A DNA stretch of 64,000 bases from Tenacibaculum maritimum NCIMB 2154 (GCF_900119795.1 NZ_LT634361.1:1-64000), one strand, 5' to 3'; counted from the stretch's first letter, positions 28,961-37,435 are shown. Notes: generated from the letters alone by a model not told the origin. Translations and numbers: made by a program.

Positions 28961-29235
28961 GTACAAGGTTTTGAAGCTGCTCTAAAAAGTTTGTACAAGA
29001 TTTCCCCTTTATTTGCTGTACAAGGTTTTGAAGCTGCTCTAAAAAGTTTGTACAAGATTTCCCCTTTGTTTTCTGTACAAGATTTTGAAGTCGCTCTAAA
29101 AAGTTTGTACAAGATTTTCCCTTTATTTTCTGTACAAGTTTTTGAAGTCGCTCTAAAAAGTTTGTACAAGATTTCCCCTTTATTTTCTGTACAATATTTT
29201 GAAGTTGCTCCAAAAAGTTTGTACAAGATTTCATC
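28961..29235. repeat. 57-bp minisatellite, five units, bracketed by an inverted repeat
   Basis: Units start at 28961, 29018, 29075, 29132 and 29189, exactly 57 bases apart; the last is incomplete. Each unit has GTACAAG near its start and TTTGTACAAGATTT in the middle, so a palindromic TTGTACAA recurs. The array is flanked by TTTTTTCTTGATAAAAA (about 28912-28928) and its complement TTTTTATCAAGAAAAAA (about 29253-29269). Because 57 is a multiple of 3, several frames stay open and would encode 19-residue repeats. None has a convincing start, so I do not call a gene. Confidence 0.9.
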
Positions 29236-29368
29236 TGATTTTTTGCTTCGTTTTTTATCAAGAAAAAATGAAGAAGCACCCCACTTATATAACTAAAAGG
29301 TAGTTATTAAACAGATAATAGCGAAAGCAGTAAGCCAGTAAATGGTTTAATAAAATAATAAGGTTTCT

Positions 29369-29461
29369 TATGAACTTACGGGCACCCCCAGTAATAGCAA
29401 TACATTAATTCTAAATACCTTAGAAAAATTAAAAAACTCTTTTGATGATTTTAATATTTAG
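29369..29461 (+). pseudogene. Possible 3' gene remnant
   Basis: A frame with no start encodes YELTGTPSNSNTLILNTLEK and about ten further residues to a TAG. It reads like the C-terminal end of a protein, but its family is not recognised. It lies between the minisatellite and the first tssD copy; the rest of 28747-29558 shows no gene. Confidence 0.35.
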
Positions 29462-29558
29462 CGTATTTTCGATAAAATAAAAATGTATTAGGTATTGTTA
29501 CTCCAATACTGTTGTATAAACGATGTGTTTTATACATACACAAAAAAATGCAAGAAAA

Positions 29559-30065
29559 ATGAATACCGTAGCAAAATTATGTATTGGCAAAGATGAATGG
29601 GAACTTCATAATACAGTGATAACATATTATCGTTGCACCCGTGTTACAGGAAGACCGGCCACTGAAACTATGGGAGGTTATGTAGCCGTACGCTTTACTC
29701 CAAAAGGCAATGAAGAAATGATGCTAGATTGGATGTTTGCCAACAGAATGGAAGATGGAAAAACAGCATATCCTAGATGTTTATATGTGTTAAAACAAGC
29801 TGAAATAGTTTTTTATGAAGGAGATTTTAATGGGCGTATTCTTTTTAAATATAGACTTGAAGATGGTACGGTCATCTATTTTAAAGAAAGTTTTAATACG
29901 TTATTGGGAATGGAAACCAGTGTAGTTTTTTCAGCAGCCATACAATATTATAAAGATACATTTTATATAAAATCGTGGCGCGAAAACTGGAAACCGCCAA
30001 CAAAAAAAGAGTCTCCTTTTCAAGACTTAACTAATACATTTAATGCCACCCCAAAAATTTTATAA
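29559..30065 (+). CDS. tssD: T6SS tube/carrier protein TssD (Hcp), copy 1
   Basis: A 168-residue Bacteroidota-type TssD. TGRPATETMGGYVAVRF, then WMFANRMEDGK and the FSAAIQYYKDTFYI strand, match the GRPs...GG...WM...iSa pattern of the Hcp-fold tube subunit. A short C-terminal extension follows WRENWKPP. In type VI secretion such subunits form the inner tube and can carry an effector in their ring. The start (MNTVAKLC) matches copy 3. The effector begins one base after its TAA, indicating translational coupling. No other core T6SS gene is in the window, so the apparatus must be encoded elsewhere. Confidence 0.85.
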   Translation: MNTVAKLCIGKDEWELHNTVITYYRCTRVTGRPATETMGGYVAVRFTPKGNEEMMLDWMFANRMEDGKTAYPRCLYVLKQAEIVFYEGDFNGRILFKYRLEDGTVIYFKESFNTLLGMETSVVFSAAIQYYKDTFYIKSWRENWKPPTKKESPFQDLTNTFNATPKIL

Positions 30066-30066
30066 T

Positions 30067-31191
30067 ATGCCTTATTTTATACCATTAGGAATTCCTGATT
30101 TCAAAGGAAAAAAAGACAGAGATTTTATACAGATTTCTTATTTAATTGAAGGAAATGACGCTGTAGAATTAACCATACAAATTAGAGACGGCGGAAAAAT
30201 TATTTACCAAGAAAAAATAACAGATTCTTCTAAACTAACAAAAGGAGAGCACCGTTGGAAATGGAATGGTTTTGATAGTAATGGTATCTATGATAGCGCT
30301 GTTTTTACAACGGCTAAAGATTTAAATATTTATACGATAGCCATAGATAATGAAGAAAATTATAGCAGAAAACAAGTAGAGTTTACAGCTAAGTATAGTG
30401 AAGTTAAATGGGTAGATGTTAAAATCAACAAAAACACCAAACGAATTGATGTAACTCTTCGGGTTAATTTAAAGGATGGTGGAGAAATTGGTACAGAAAA
30501 AGATTGCATACAAGTAGGTTCTGGTCAATACTCTTCAATAAAAACAGTTTGCCCTTGGGAGAAAATACCTGAAAAAGAGATAGACCCTAAAGATCCTATT
30601 TTAAAAGCAAGAAACGAAAGTAATAATTTCGATGCTTTAAAACAATTGGCTATGGATGGAATAGAAAAATATTGGGGAAGAAATAATACCAATATAGGTA
30701 AAGGTGTCTATATAGATGAAGAACTCTATGAAGTATTTATAAGCTGTAAACAGGGTGAACAAGGTATGGTAGCACCTAAAATAATCTATTTTACGAATTC
30801 AGAAAATACTACGTTTAACCGTTCTCATAATTGGTTTGCTTCAAGAAAGTTATACTATAAAGAAGGTTACTTAAAAAACGAAAGGTGGGTTTATAGAAAC
30901 TCATCAGATGCTATTCAAGATTTTAAAGAAACCGCTGCACATGAAATTGGACATGAACTATTAGCTAAACTAAAGGGTAAATACCATTCATACACTCATA
31001 AAGGGACTTCCCACCCAAGTGTAATTATACAAGACCCGATTGAAGGCACAAAATACCCAACTGGTGGTGAAGAAATCGACTTAATGAAATACGCAGATGA
31101 TTTTTACCCTTATGACTATTATAAAAGAGTAATTCTCTCTGAAAAAGATTTATTAGGACTTCTATGGTTAACCAAATTAGAATTAAAATGA
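30067..31191 (+). CDS. TssD-linked zinc-metalloprotease effector 1
   Basis: A 374-residue protein. Residues 1 to about 178 are nearly identical to effector 2 and include a FlgD-like Ig pattern (GEHRWKWNGFDSNGIYDSAV). The C-terminal half differs and carries the zinc motif HEIGHE near residue 292, followed by THKGTSH, whose His may be the third ligand. There is no signal peptide, in line with T6SS delivery. It follows TssD by one base, and its TGA overlaps the next ATG. Cutting periplasmic or envelope proteins is the likely action, because the putative immunity partners are lipoproteins. Confidence 0.8.
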   Translation: MPYFIPLGIPDFKGKKDRDFIQISYLIEGNDAVELTIQIRDGGKIIYQEKITDSSKLTKGEHRWKWNGFDSNGIYDSAVFTTAKDLNIYTIAIDNEENYSRKQVEFTAKYSEVKWVDVKINKNTKRIDVTLRVNLKDGGEIGTEKDCIQVGSGQYSSIKTVCPWEKIPEKEIDPKDPILKARNESNNFDALKQLAMDGIEKYWGRNNTNIGKGVYIDEELYEVFISCKQGEQGMVAPKIIYFTNSENTTFNRSHNWFASRKLYYKEGYLKNERWVYRNSSDAIQDFKETAAHEIGHELLAKLKGKYHSYTHKGTSHPSVIIQDPIEGTKYPTGGEEIDLMKYADDFYPYDYYKRVILSEKDLLGLLWLTKLELK

Positions 31192-31559
31192 TGAAAAGAC
31201 TACTAATTATTATTTTCTTTATAGCTATAAGTTGTAAAGAAAAGCTAAGTGACAATTATAGAGGTTATGTGTTTAACTTAAAAAAAGAACCTATACAAAA
31301 TGTAAAAATTTATGAACGGAGGGATTCAACGAAATATGTATTTACCAAAAAAAATGGATATTTTTCATTAAAACCAAGAAGTTTAAATTTTGTTGATGAT
31401 TTAATCTTTGAAAAAGAAGGCTATATTACTGATACAGTTTATTCTTATTCAGCGACTAGAAAGCGTAATAAAACTCATTTTTTAACGAATCGGTCTGATA
31501 CTCTTTTTATCGAAGAAATTAAACCAATAACGTTGCCTAACAAAGATGGCTATAAGTAA
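31188..31559 (+). CDS. Lipoprotein immunity candidate I1
   Basis: A 123-residue lipoprotein: signal MKRLLIIIFFIAISC with lipobox Cys, then a small beta domain (YRGYVFNLKKEPIQNVKI) resembling CarboxypepD_reg-like folds. ATG overlaps the effector TGA (ATGATGA). The reading frame runs into the attC-like arm, which encodes its last residues (TLPNKDGYK). It is nearly identical to I8 at 40150. Placement right after the effector supports an immunity role in the periplasm (inference). Confidence 0.75.
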   Translation: MMKRLLIIIFFIAISCKEKLSDNYRGYVFNLKKEPIQNVKIYERRDSTKYVFTKKNGYFSLKPRSLNFVDDLIFEKEGYITDTVYSYSATRKRNKTHFLTNRSDTLFIEEIKPITLPNKDGYK

Positions 31560-31569
31560 TTGTTACTTT
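31532..31569 (+). repeat. attC-like 5' arm (half-site) J1
   Basis: GTTGCCTAAC then AAAGATGGCTATAAGTAATT: an R''-type core (RYYYAAC) and L'' arm as in the full type-B sites, but followed by an effector tip instead of the 3' arm. Confidence 0.6.
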
Positions 31570-31820
31570 TAGCTGTCTTAAAAGCCTATGGAGGCACATT
31601 TTATAGTTATGGTCATAAAGGAAGTGTGAATACAATAACTCAAAATAAAAAATCAAATGCTCCTAAATTTCCTTTAGAAGGAGAAATTGATATTATGCCT
31701 TATTATAATGATAACATATATGGAAATGAATATTATCAACATAATTATCATAAAAGAAGGGTAGCTTCTCAAAAAGATTTTTTAAGCTTAATATGGCTAA
31801 CTAAATTAGAACTAAAATGA
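31560..31820 (+). pseudogene. Orphan effector tip 1 (lacks HEIGH)
   Basis: This 86-codon frame opens with TTG right after the I1 stop. From LKAYGGTFYSYGHKGSVNTI onward it matches effector 2 from just after its HEIGH motif to the end. The tip's variable part (YYNDNIYGNEYYQHNYHKRR) differs from the other tips. With no catalytic HExxH and no N-terminal domain it cannot be an active protease; it is best seen as a donor segment for recombination. Its TGA overlaps the ATG of I2. Confidence 0.75.
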
Positions 31821-32182
31821 AAAAAATAATTTATTTATTAATTCTTACACTATTTTACTCTTGTACAGTAAAATACTATGGCTATGTATATGATATTGAT
31901 AAAAAAACTCCTATTTGTAACGTTAGGATTAAAACTATAGATTCATTAAATATTACATACAGTAATGAAAATGGCTGTTTTGAAATTAAATTAAAAGAAA
32001 AAGTAAAAGAATTGGTTTTCGAAAAAGAGAATTATCAGGCTCATAATTTAAGAACTTTGAGTATTCAAAGTGGAGAGTTTATGAAAGAATTACCTTTTGG
32101 CGATACTATTTATTTAATTTCAAAAAACAGTAAATATAGTCGACCAAAAACAACGTTGCCTAACAATGTATATAAAAAATAG
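31817..32182 (+). CDS. Lipoprotein immunity candidate I2
   Basis: A 121-residue lipoprotein with signal MKKIIYLLILTLFYSC and then the GYVYDIDKKTPICNVRI beta domain shared with the other candidates. Its ATG overlaps the stop of tip 1. Its 3' end runs through the start of a full attC-like site (TLPNNVYKK). The closest sibling is I3 (same DIDKKTPI block). It probably protects against the tip-1 form of the effector. Confidence 0.7.
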   Translation: MKKIIYLLILTLFYSCTVKYYGYVYDIDKKTPICNVRIKTIDSLNITYSNENGCFEIKLKEKVKELVFEKENYQAHNLRTLSIQSGEFMKELPFGDTIYLISKNSKYSRPKTTLPNNVYKK

Positions 32183-32291
32183 GTGATACAGCAATAAAAT
32201 CGAAGGTTTTGGCTCGTATCAAACTTTGTTTTTAACCGAAAGTTTCGTGCTTCGAAATCGCCTACTTTTCATATACCAACAGTTAGGCAAC
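32155..32291 (+). repeat. Full attC-like site, type A (copy A1)
   Basis: 137 bases with perfect 10-bp inverted ends GTTGCCTAAC / GTTAGGCAAC, fitting the integron cores RYYYAAC and GTTRRRY. The next arms also pair imperfectly (GTATATAAAAAATAGGTGAT with ATCGCCTACTTTTCATATAC). The second copy at 45229 has the same body but different core ends. Confidence 0.7.
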
Positions 32292-32298
32292 ATTAAAA

Positions 32299-33039
32299 AA
32301 TACCGTAGCAAAATTATGTATTGGCAAAGATGAATGGGAACTTCATAATACAGCGATAACATATTATCGTTGCACCCGTGTTACAGGAAGACCAGCCACT
32401 GAAACTATGGGAGGTTATGTAGCCGTACGCTTTACTCCAAAAGGCAATGAAGAAATGATGCTAGATTGGATGTTTGCTAACAGAATGGAAGATGGAAAAA
32501 CAGCATATCCTAGATGTTTATATGTGCTAAAACAAGCTGAAATAGTTTTTTATGAAGGAGATTTTAATGGGCGTATTCTTTTTAAATATAGACTTGAAGA
32601 TGGTACGGTCATCTATTTTAAAGAAAGTTTTAATACGTTATTGGGAATGGAAACCAGTGTAGTTTTTTCAGCAGCCATACAATATTATAAAGATACATTT
32701 TATATAAAATCGTGGCGCGAAAACTGGAAACCGCCACAACCTTATCAAACATCTGTTGAAGAGTTTAAGGACACAAGTCCTAAATTTACAGGATATTATT
32801 TAGAAAACACTAAAGGAGAACGAATAAAGCAAGAAAGATTAAATATAAATCAAAAAGTATATTTAGTTATAGAAACTAACAATGCAGAAGGGGAAACAGC
32901 TACAATAAATCTAAATAATAACAATTTAGATTTTGAATATAATGGGAAAGTATTGGATAATGATATTTTAAAAGGTATTAAAGTATTAGGTAATATAACA
33001 AAAATTCAATTAAAAACCGTTGAACAAAACAAAAATTAA
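32299..33039 (+). pseudogene. tssD: TssD copy 2 with new C-terminal extension; start codon lost
   Basis: From the Asn-Thr-Val codons at 32299 the sequence is nearly identical to copies 1 and 3, but the preceding bases with the ATG are missing. The first usable in-frame ATG is at 32407, which would remove about 37 residues of the tube fold. After WRENWKPP it switches to a unique extension of about 100 residues (YYLENTKGERIKQERLNINQ ...), presumably specific to the metzincin cargo. It directly follows GTTAGGCAAC of attC-like site A1. It could still be translated from a weak non-ATG start, so inactivation is likely but not certain. Confidence 0.7.
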
Positions 33040-33040
33040 A

Positions 33041-34159
33041 ATGGGAAAAACTACTGGAATAATATCTTTTGATAGTGGGCGAGGAAATACTATAGAAATT
33101 GCATTGATAGAAGTATTAAAACCTTTTAGAATTGATTTAGAGGCAAATAATACAGATAGAAAAGATGGAGTTTTTGGTTTTGATACAATTCCTAAAAAAC
33201 GAATTGTAGAAAAAAATTACGATAAATTAAAGCAAGAATATAAACCTCTTACCCAAAAGATATTAGGCGAGGAATATATACCAAGTTGGTTAAGTATACG
33301 AAAAGAACAAACAGTTGAATTAGAACTTGATTGGTCTAAAAAACGCCGAGCCAAAGACTATACAACTATTTCTTTTGAAGAACACAAAGATTTTACATTT
33401 GAACCTAAAAACCTAAAAGATGCTAAAACGGTAAAAATAACTTGTAATAATACTAGTGAAACATCTGCACAAATACTAATAAAGGCAAATAGTGAGTTAG
33501 TAGTAGGTGCGTTAAATATTTTTTATAAAGAGCCTAAAAATATTGATTTAGAATGGTGCTTTGTAGAAACTCAAGGAAATAATATAGACTACGAAAAGTT
33601 GAAGAAAGGAATTAAAAAAGAAGATTTAAAAAAGCACATTAAAAAGGGGGTAAACCCTGCATTAATTGATATTAACATCAGTAATAATAATCCTCAAATT
33701 GTTGATTTAAGTGTTTATACAGAAAGGTTAAAACAACGAGGTATTATAGCATCAAATGATTTAGTAGGTAGTTATATTGTAAATAGTAAAAAAAATAATT
33801 TTATAGGTGCTATTTCAATGAAACACAACGAAAGTGTAAATAAATTAAATTTGTATTTTATCAATTTAAAATGTGTAAATCCTAATAATATTAAGGAGGA
33901 GGGGGGATTTGATTTAATAGGAGGTTTTTCACCAATAGGTACAGGTAAAGCCTATGTTGTATTAGATGATAATAATGATATAATACCTGAAAACATAGTA
34001 CACGAATTAATGCACGGATTAGGGCTTAGACATACTTTTGAAGGAACTTATAACTATAAGGACTACAAAACAGATAACTATATGGACTATAAAAACAATA
34101 AAAGACATACTTATAAATGGCAATGGGAAAAATTACACGAATATGAAAAACTTAAATAA
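33041..34159 (+). CDS. TssD-linked metzincin-type metalloprotease effector
   Basis: A 372-residue protein beginning right after the TssD copy 2 stop. The C-terminus has the extended zinc motif HELMHGLGLRH near residue 321, with all three histidines and the Gly of HExxHxxGxxH, plus a possible Met-turn in NYMDY about 25 residues later. The N-terminal 200 residues are beta-rich and unrelated to effectors 1 and 2. No signal peptide is present. The following lipoprotein gene overlaps its 3' end by 17 bases. A T6SS-delivered protease is the best reading. Confidence 0.75.
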   Translation: MGKTTGIISFDSGRGNTIEIALIEVLKPFRIDLEANNTDRKDGVFGFDTIPKKRIVEKNYDKLKQEYKPLTQKILGEEYIPSWLSIRKEQTVELELDWSKKRRAKDYTTISFEEHKDFTFEPKNLKDAKTVKITCNNTSETSAQILIKANSELVVGALNIFYKEPKNIDLEWCFVETQGNNIDYEKLKKGIKKEDLKKHIKKGVNPALIDINISNNNPQIVDLSVYTERLKQRGIIASNDLVGSYIVNSKKNNFIGAISMKHNESVNKLNLYFINLKCVNPNNIKEEGGFDLIGGFSPIGTGKAYVVLDDNNDIIPENIVHELMHGLGLRHTFEGTYNYKDYKTDNYMDYKNNKRHTYKWQWEKLHEYEKLK

Positions 34160-34817
34160 TATACTATACTTATATATTTTATTTTTTTGCTATATACTTT
34201 TTAGCTGTTCTTCATTACAAGAAAAAAAGAGTATATCATTTTTCAATCAATGGAGAAATGATACAGAGAGATTTATGCTGAAACATCGCCCCAAAACAGA
34301 ATTAGAAGAAGATATAAATGAAGTGCTAAATATCGAGTTTTGTTCTCATAACTATTCAAATTCTAAAAAAAAAATCCCTCATTTAGAATATAAAGTTTAC
34401 CCTGAAAACATAAAAGTAACAATGTATAATTATTTATCTAAGTATTATTTCTTGGAAGATAAGAATATAGTGTTTTATGATTCAATTTTAAAAAATACAA
34501 TAAATTGTACAAATATTAAAACGCTAATCTTATTTAAAAAATATAAGGACAAACTGCCAAAAAAAAGATTAAAATATGGTTTTGGTGATTTGAATACGGA
34601 TAAAAATAGAAATAATGCAAAAGTTATATTAACAAAGCATCACAATAGTAAATATTTTAAGCTTTCAGGTAAAAAACCTATAAGCATTGCTATAAATAAA
34701 AATAAAGACACTTTAATAATACAAACTATGTCTATCTATTTGGATACACATAAAAGATATATTAAACTAGATAATAAATGGAAATTTGATAAAATATTAA
34801 TTGAATTAACCGAATAG
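34143..34817 (+). CDS. Lipoprotein immunity candidate for the metzincin effector
   Basis: A 224-residue lipoprotein: MKNLNNILYLYILFFCYILF followed by lipobox SC. An in-frame upstream ATG at 34038 lies within the effector and is not preferred. The body is Lys/Asn-rich with no family I recognise, and it differs from the GYVYD-type candidates I1-I9. It overlaps the effector gene end, which supports paired expression. Confidence 0.65.
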   Translation: MKNLNNILYLYILFFCYILFSCSSLQEKKSISFFNQWRNDTERFMLKHRPKTELEEDINEVLNIEFCSHNYSNSKKKIPHLEYKVYPENIKVTMYNYLSKYYFLEDKNIVFYDSILKNTINCTNIKTLILFKKYKDKLPKKRLKYGFGDLNTDKNRNNAKVILTKHHNSKYFKLSGKKPISIAINKNKDTLIIQTMSIYLDTHKRYIKLDNKWKFDKILIELTE

Positions 34818-34841
34818 GAAATATTTTTTATGTTTAGGTAG

Positions 34842-35051
34842 TCCAGTAAATTACTCGGAATAGTTGAGAATATATTAGTGGATTTTTCAGACTCCGTTCT
34901 TGCTTCATTGATTGGAACTGATTTCATTGTGAGTATTTTGGAATATCCAATGGAAAAAGAGTTGAAAATTAATGTTTTGAAAAAAATGGGAAAAGAAACA
35001 CTAAGGGGTTATGAAATTTCAAAAAACGGATATAGAGAAGTATTTAAATAA
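34842..35051 (+). pseudogene. Small broken ORF of unknown function
   Basis: The frame reads LGIVENILVDFSDSVLASLI and continues to ISKNGYREVFK before TAA. An ATG at 34830 is in frame, but a TAG at 34839 follows three codons later. It may be a mutated small gene or the tail of a longer one. It lies between the metzincin immunity gene and an attC-like site, so it fits as cargo of the same cassette. Confidence 0.35.
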
Positions 35052-35059
35052 AAAACGAT

Positions 35060-35115
35060 TTGCCAACAAAACCTAAACCGCATTAAAACGCAGTTTAGTT
35101 AAACCGTTAGGCAAC
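35060..35115 (+). repeat. attC-like site, short (59-base-element size)
   Basis: TTTGCCAAC ... GTTAGGCAAC in 56 bases, with inner arms ACCTAAACCGC and CGCAGTTTAGTT around an ATTAAAA loop. The right core GTTAGGC matches GTTRRRY exactly. TssD copy 3 follows 16 bases downstream. Confidence 0.75.
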
Positions 35116-35131
35116 ATTAAAACCGAACCCA

Positions 35132-35638
35132 ATGAATACCGTAGCAAAATTATGTATTGGCAAAGGTGAATGGGAACTTCATAATACAGTGATAACATAT
35201 TATCGTTGCACCCGTGTTACAGGAAGACCAGCCACTGAAACTATGGGAGGTTATGTAGCCGTACGCTTTACTCCAAAAGGCAATGAAGAAATGATGCTAG
35301 ATTGGATGTTTGCTAACAGAATGGAAGATGGAAAAACAGCATATCCTAGATGTTTATATGTGCTAAAACAAGCTGAAATAGTTTTTTATGAAGGAGATTT
35401 TAATGGGCGTATTCTTTTTAAATATAGACTTGAAGATGGTACGGTCATCTATTTTAAAGAAAGTTTTAATACGTTATGGGGAATGGAAACCAGTGTAGTT
35501 TTTTCAGCAGCCATACAATATTATAAAGATACATTTTATATAAAATCGTGGCGCGAAAACTGGAAACCGCCAACAAAAAAAGAGTCTCCTTTTCAAGACT
35601 TAACTAATACATTTAATGCCATCCCAAAAATTTTATAA
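35132..35638 (+). CDS. tssD: T6SS tube/carrier protein TssD (Hcp), copy 3
   Basis: 168 residues, nearly identical to copy 1 (one visible change is L to W in SFNTLWGME), with the same C-terminal extension. The stop overlaps the effector 2 start (TAATG). It begins immediately after the GTTAGGC core, as the first gene of a cassette. The near-identity extends into the effector N-terminus, so about 1 kb is a recent duplication of 29559-30577. Confidence 0.85.
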   Translation: MNTVAKLCIGKGEWELHNTVITYYRCTRVTGRPATETMGGYVAVRFTPKGNEEMMLDWMFANRMEDGKTAYPRCLYVLKQAEIVFYEGDFNGRILFKYRLEDGTVIYFKESFNTLWGMETSVVFSAAIQYYKDTFYIKSWRENWKPPTKKESPFQDLTNTFNAIPKIL

Positions 35639-36828
35639 TGCCTTATTTTATACCATTAGGAATTCCTGATTTCAAAGGAAAAAAAGACAGAGATTTTATA
35701 CAGGTTTCTTATTTAATTGAAGGAAATGACGCTGTAGAATTAACCATACAAATTAGAGACGGCGGAAAAATTATTTACCAAGAAAAAATAACAGATTCTT
35801 CTAAACTAACAAAAGGAGAGCACCGTTGGAAATGGAATGGTTTTGATAGTAATGGTATCTATGATAGCGCTGTTTTTACAACGGCTAAAGATTTAAATAT
35901 TTATACGATAGCCATAGATAATGAAGAAAATTATAGCAGAAAACGAGTAGAGTTTACAGCTAAGTATAGTGAAGTTAAATGGGTAGATGTTAAAATCAAC
36001 AAAAGCACCAAACGAATTGATGTAACTCTTCGGGTTAATTTAAAGGATGGTGGAGAAATTGGTACAGAAAAAGATTGCATACAAGTAGGTTCTAGTCAAT
36101 ACTCTTCAATAAAAACAGTTTGCCCTTGGGAGAAAATACCTGAAAAAGATATCAAAAGATATGGAAAACCTCCAATAAAATCAAGAACCAAAAGTTTTAA
36201 AGATTTAGAACAATTAGCTTTAGAAGGCTTAAGCTATCATTGGGGAAGAAACAAAAATCATTTTATTGCTAAAAATGTAGATATTAACGGAGAACTTTAT
36301 GAAGTTTTTGTAAATGCGATTAATACAACAAAAAAGGCAATGGATGATGTAGATTTAATTTTCAACACCAATCATAAATGGATGCGTTCAGGAAATCCAG
36401 GAACTGTAGAAGACCCAATCTCTTTTGTAGGAAATATTGTTTCAAGGGAAGCTATTTGTTATAATGTGGGGTATATTAAATATTCAGATGGTTGGGGATA
36501 TAGAGAAGAAGAAAGTATAACTTCTGGTTTTGGAGAAAATCTAGAATTTATGGATACTTCTGCTCACGAAATTGGTCACACTATTTTAAAAGCCTATGGA
36601 GGCACATTTTATAGTTATGGTCATAAAGGAAGTGTGAATACAATAACTCAAAATAAAAAATCAAATGCTCCTAAATTTCCTTTAGAAGGAGAAATTGATA
36701 TTATGCCTTATCACAAAGAAAATAAATTAGGAAAATGGTATCGGCAATCTAATTATTACAAAAGAAGAGTTGCACATAAAAAAGATGTGTTATCACTAAT
36801 ATGGTTAACAAAATTAAATTTAAAATGA
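35638..36828 (+). CDS. TssD-linked zinc-metalloprotease effector 2
   Basis: A 396-residue protein. The N-terminal ~178 residues are almost identical to effector 1; after PWEKIPEK the sequences diverge, giving a different body (NVDINGELYEVFVN near residue 218). The zinc motif HEIGH is near residue 310, directly followed by TILKAYGGTFYSYGHKGS, where the later His may complete the zinc site. All orphan tips match this protein from LKAYGG onward. Its TGA overlaps the ATG of I3. Confidence 0.82.
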   Translation: MPYFIPLGIPDFKGKKDRDFIQVSYLIEGNDAVELTIQIRDGGKIIYQEKITDSSKLTKGEHRWKWNGFDSNGIYDSAVFTTAKDLNIYTIAIDNEENYSRKRVEFTAKYSEVKWVDVKINKSTKRIDVTLRVNLKDGGEIGTEKDCIQVGSSQYSSIKTVCPWEKIPEKDIKRYGKPPIKSRTKSFKDLEQLALEGLSYHWGRNKNHFIAKNVDINGELYEVFVNAINTTKKAMDDVDLIFNTNHKWMRSGNPGTVEDPISFVGNIVSREAICYNVGYIKYSDGWGYREEESITSGFGENLEFMDTSAHEIGHTILKAYGGTFYSYGHKGSVNTITQNKKSNAPKFPLEGEIDIMPYHKENKLGKWYRQSNYYKRRVAHKKDVLSLIWLTKLNLK

Positions 36829-37163
36829 GAAAAGTGTTTTTTTTAATGTTAATAATTTCACTTACCAGTTGCGAAATGACATATCATTCTTACATCTATG
36901 ATATAGATAAAAAAACTCCAATTGAAAACGTGAAAATATATGATTTTGACAGCTTGATAACAAAAACTGACAAAAATGGACACTTTAAGTTAAATAAAAT
37001 TAAAGGAAGAGGATTAACTTTTAAAAAAAAAGATTATAAAACCGTTACAATACCAACAATAAGCATACAAAATGGAGAATTTGTTGAAAAAAGTTTTATT
37101 GGCGATACTATTTTTTTAATTCACTACGAAAGTAAATACAATAAATATTATGAAAACCAATAA
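36825..37163 (+). CDS. Lipoprotein immunity candidate I3
   Basis: A 112-residue lipoprotein: MRKVFFLMLIISLTSC, then YIYDIDKKTPIENVKIYDFD. The open frame reaches back to 36801, but the ATG at 36825 overlapping the effector stop (ATGA) is chosen. Its stop lies just before an attC-like half-site. It is the presumed partner of effector 2. Confidence 0.75.
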   Translation: MRKVFFLMLIISLTSCEMTYHSYIYDIDKKTPIENVKIYDFDSLITKTDKNGHFKLNKIKGRGLTFKKKDYKTVTIPTISIQNGEFVEKSFIGDTIFLIHYESKYNKYYENQ

Positions 37164-37164
37164 C

Positions 37165-37202
37165 GCTGCCTAACAAAGATGGCTATAAGTAATTGCTACT
37201 TT
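37165..37202 (+). repeat. attC-like 5' arm (half-site) J2
   Basis: GCTGCCTAAC then AAAGATGGCTATAAGTAATT, joining the I3 end to orphan tip 2. Confidence 0.6.
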
Positions 37203-37435
37203 TAGTTGTCTTAAAAGCCTATGGAGGCACGTTTTATTCTTATGGGCATAAAGGAAGTGTAAATACGATAACTCAATCCGAAAGTTCAAACGCAAAAGCA
37301 TATCCTAAAAAAGGAGAAATGGATATAATGCCATACTATACTGATAACCCTCCACTTTTTGATTATAATCGCTTTATTGCTCACGAAAAAGATATATTAA
37401 GTTTACTATGGTTAACCAAATTAGAATTAAAATGA
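37193..37435 (+). pseudogene. Orphan effector tip 2
   Basis: 80 codons from TTG through LKAYGGTFYSYGHKGSVNTI to LSLLWLTKLELK. The variable block YYTDNPPLFDYNRF is almost the same as in the tip at 39911, although the paired lipoproteins differ. It lacks HEIGH. It overlaps the I4 ATG. Confidence 0.75.

Noticed and set aside
28961..29235. Possible CRISPR array
   Set aside because: Units are contiguous with no unique spacers, and no cas genes are present.
28938..29296. Three overlapping open frames over the minisatellite that would encode 19-residue repeats
   Set aside because: The frames are open only because the 57-bp period is a multiple of three; there is no ribosome-binding site or known repeat family, and both strands are open.
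29559..34817. Complete T6SS locus
   Set aside because: Only TssD-type genes and cargo are present; no sheath, baseplate, membrane-complex or ClpV genes are in the window.
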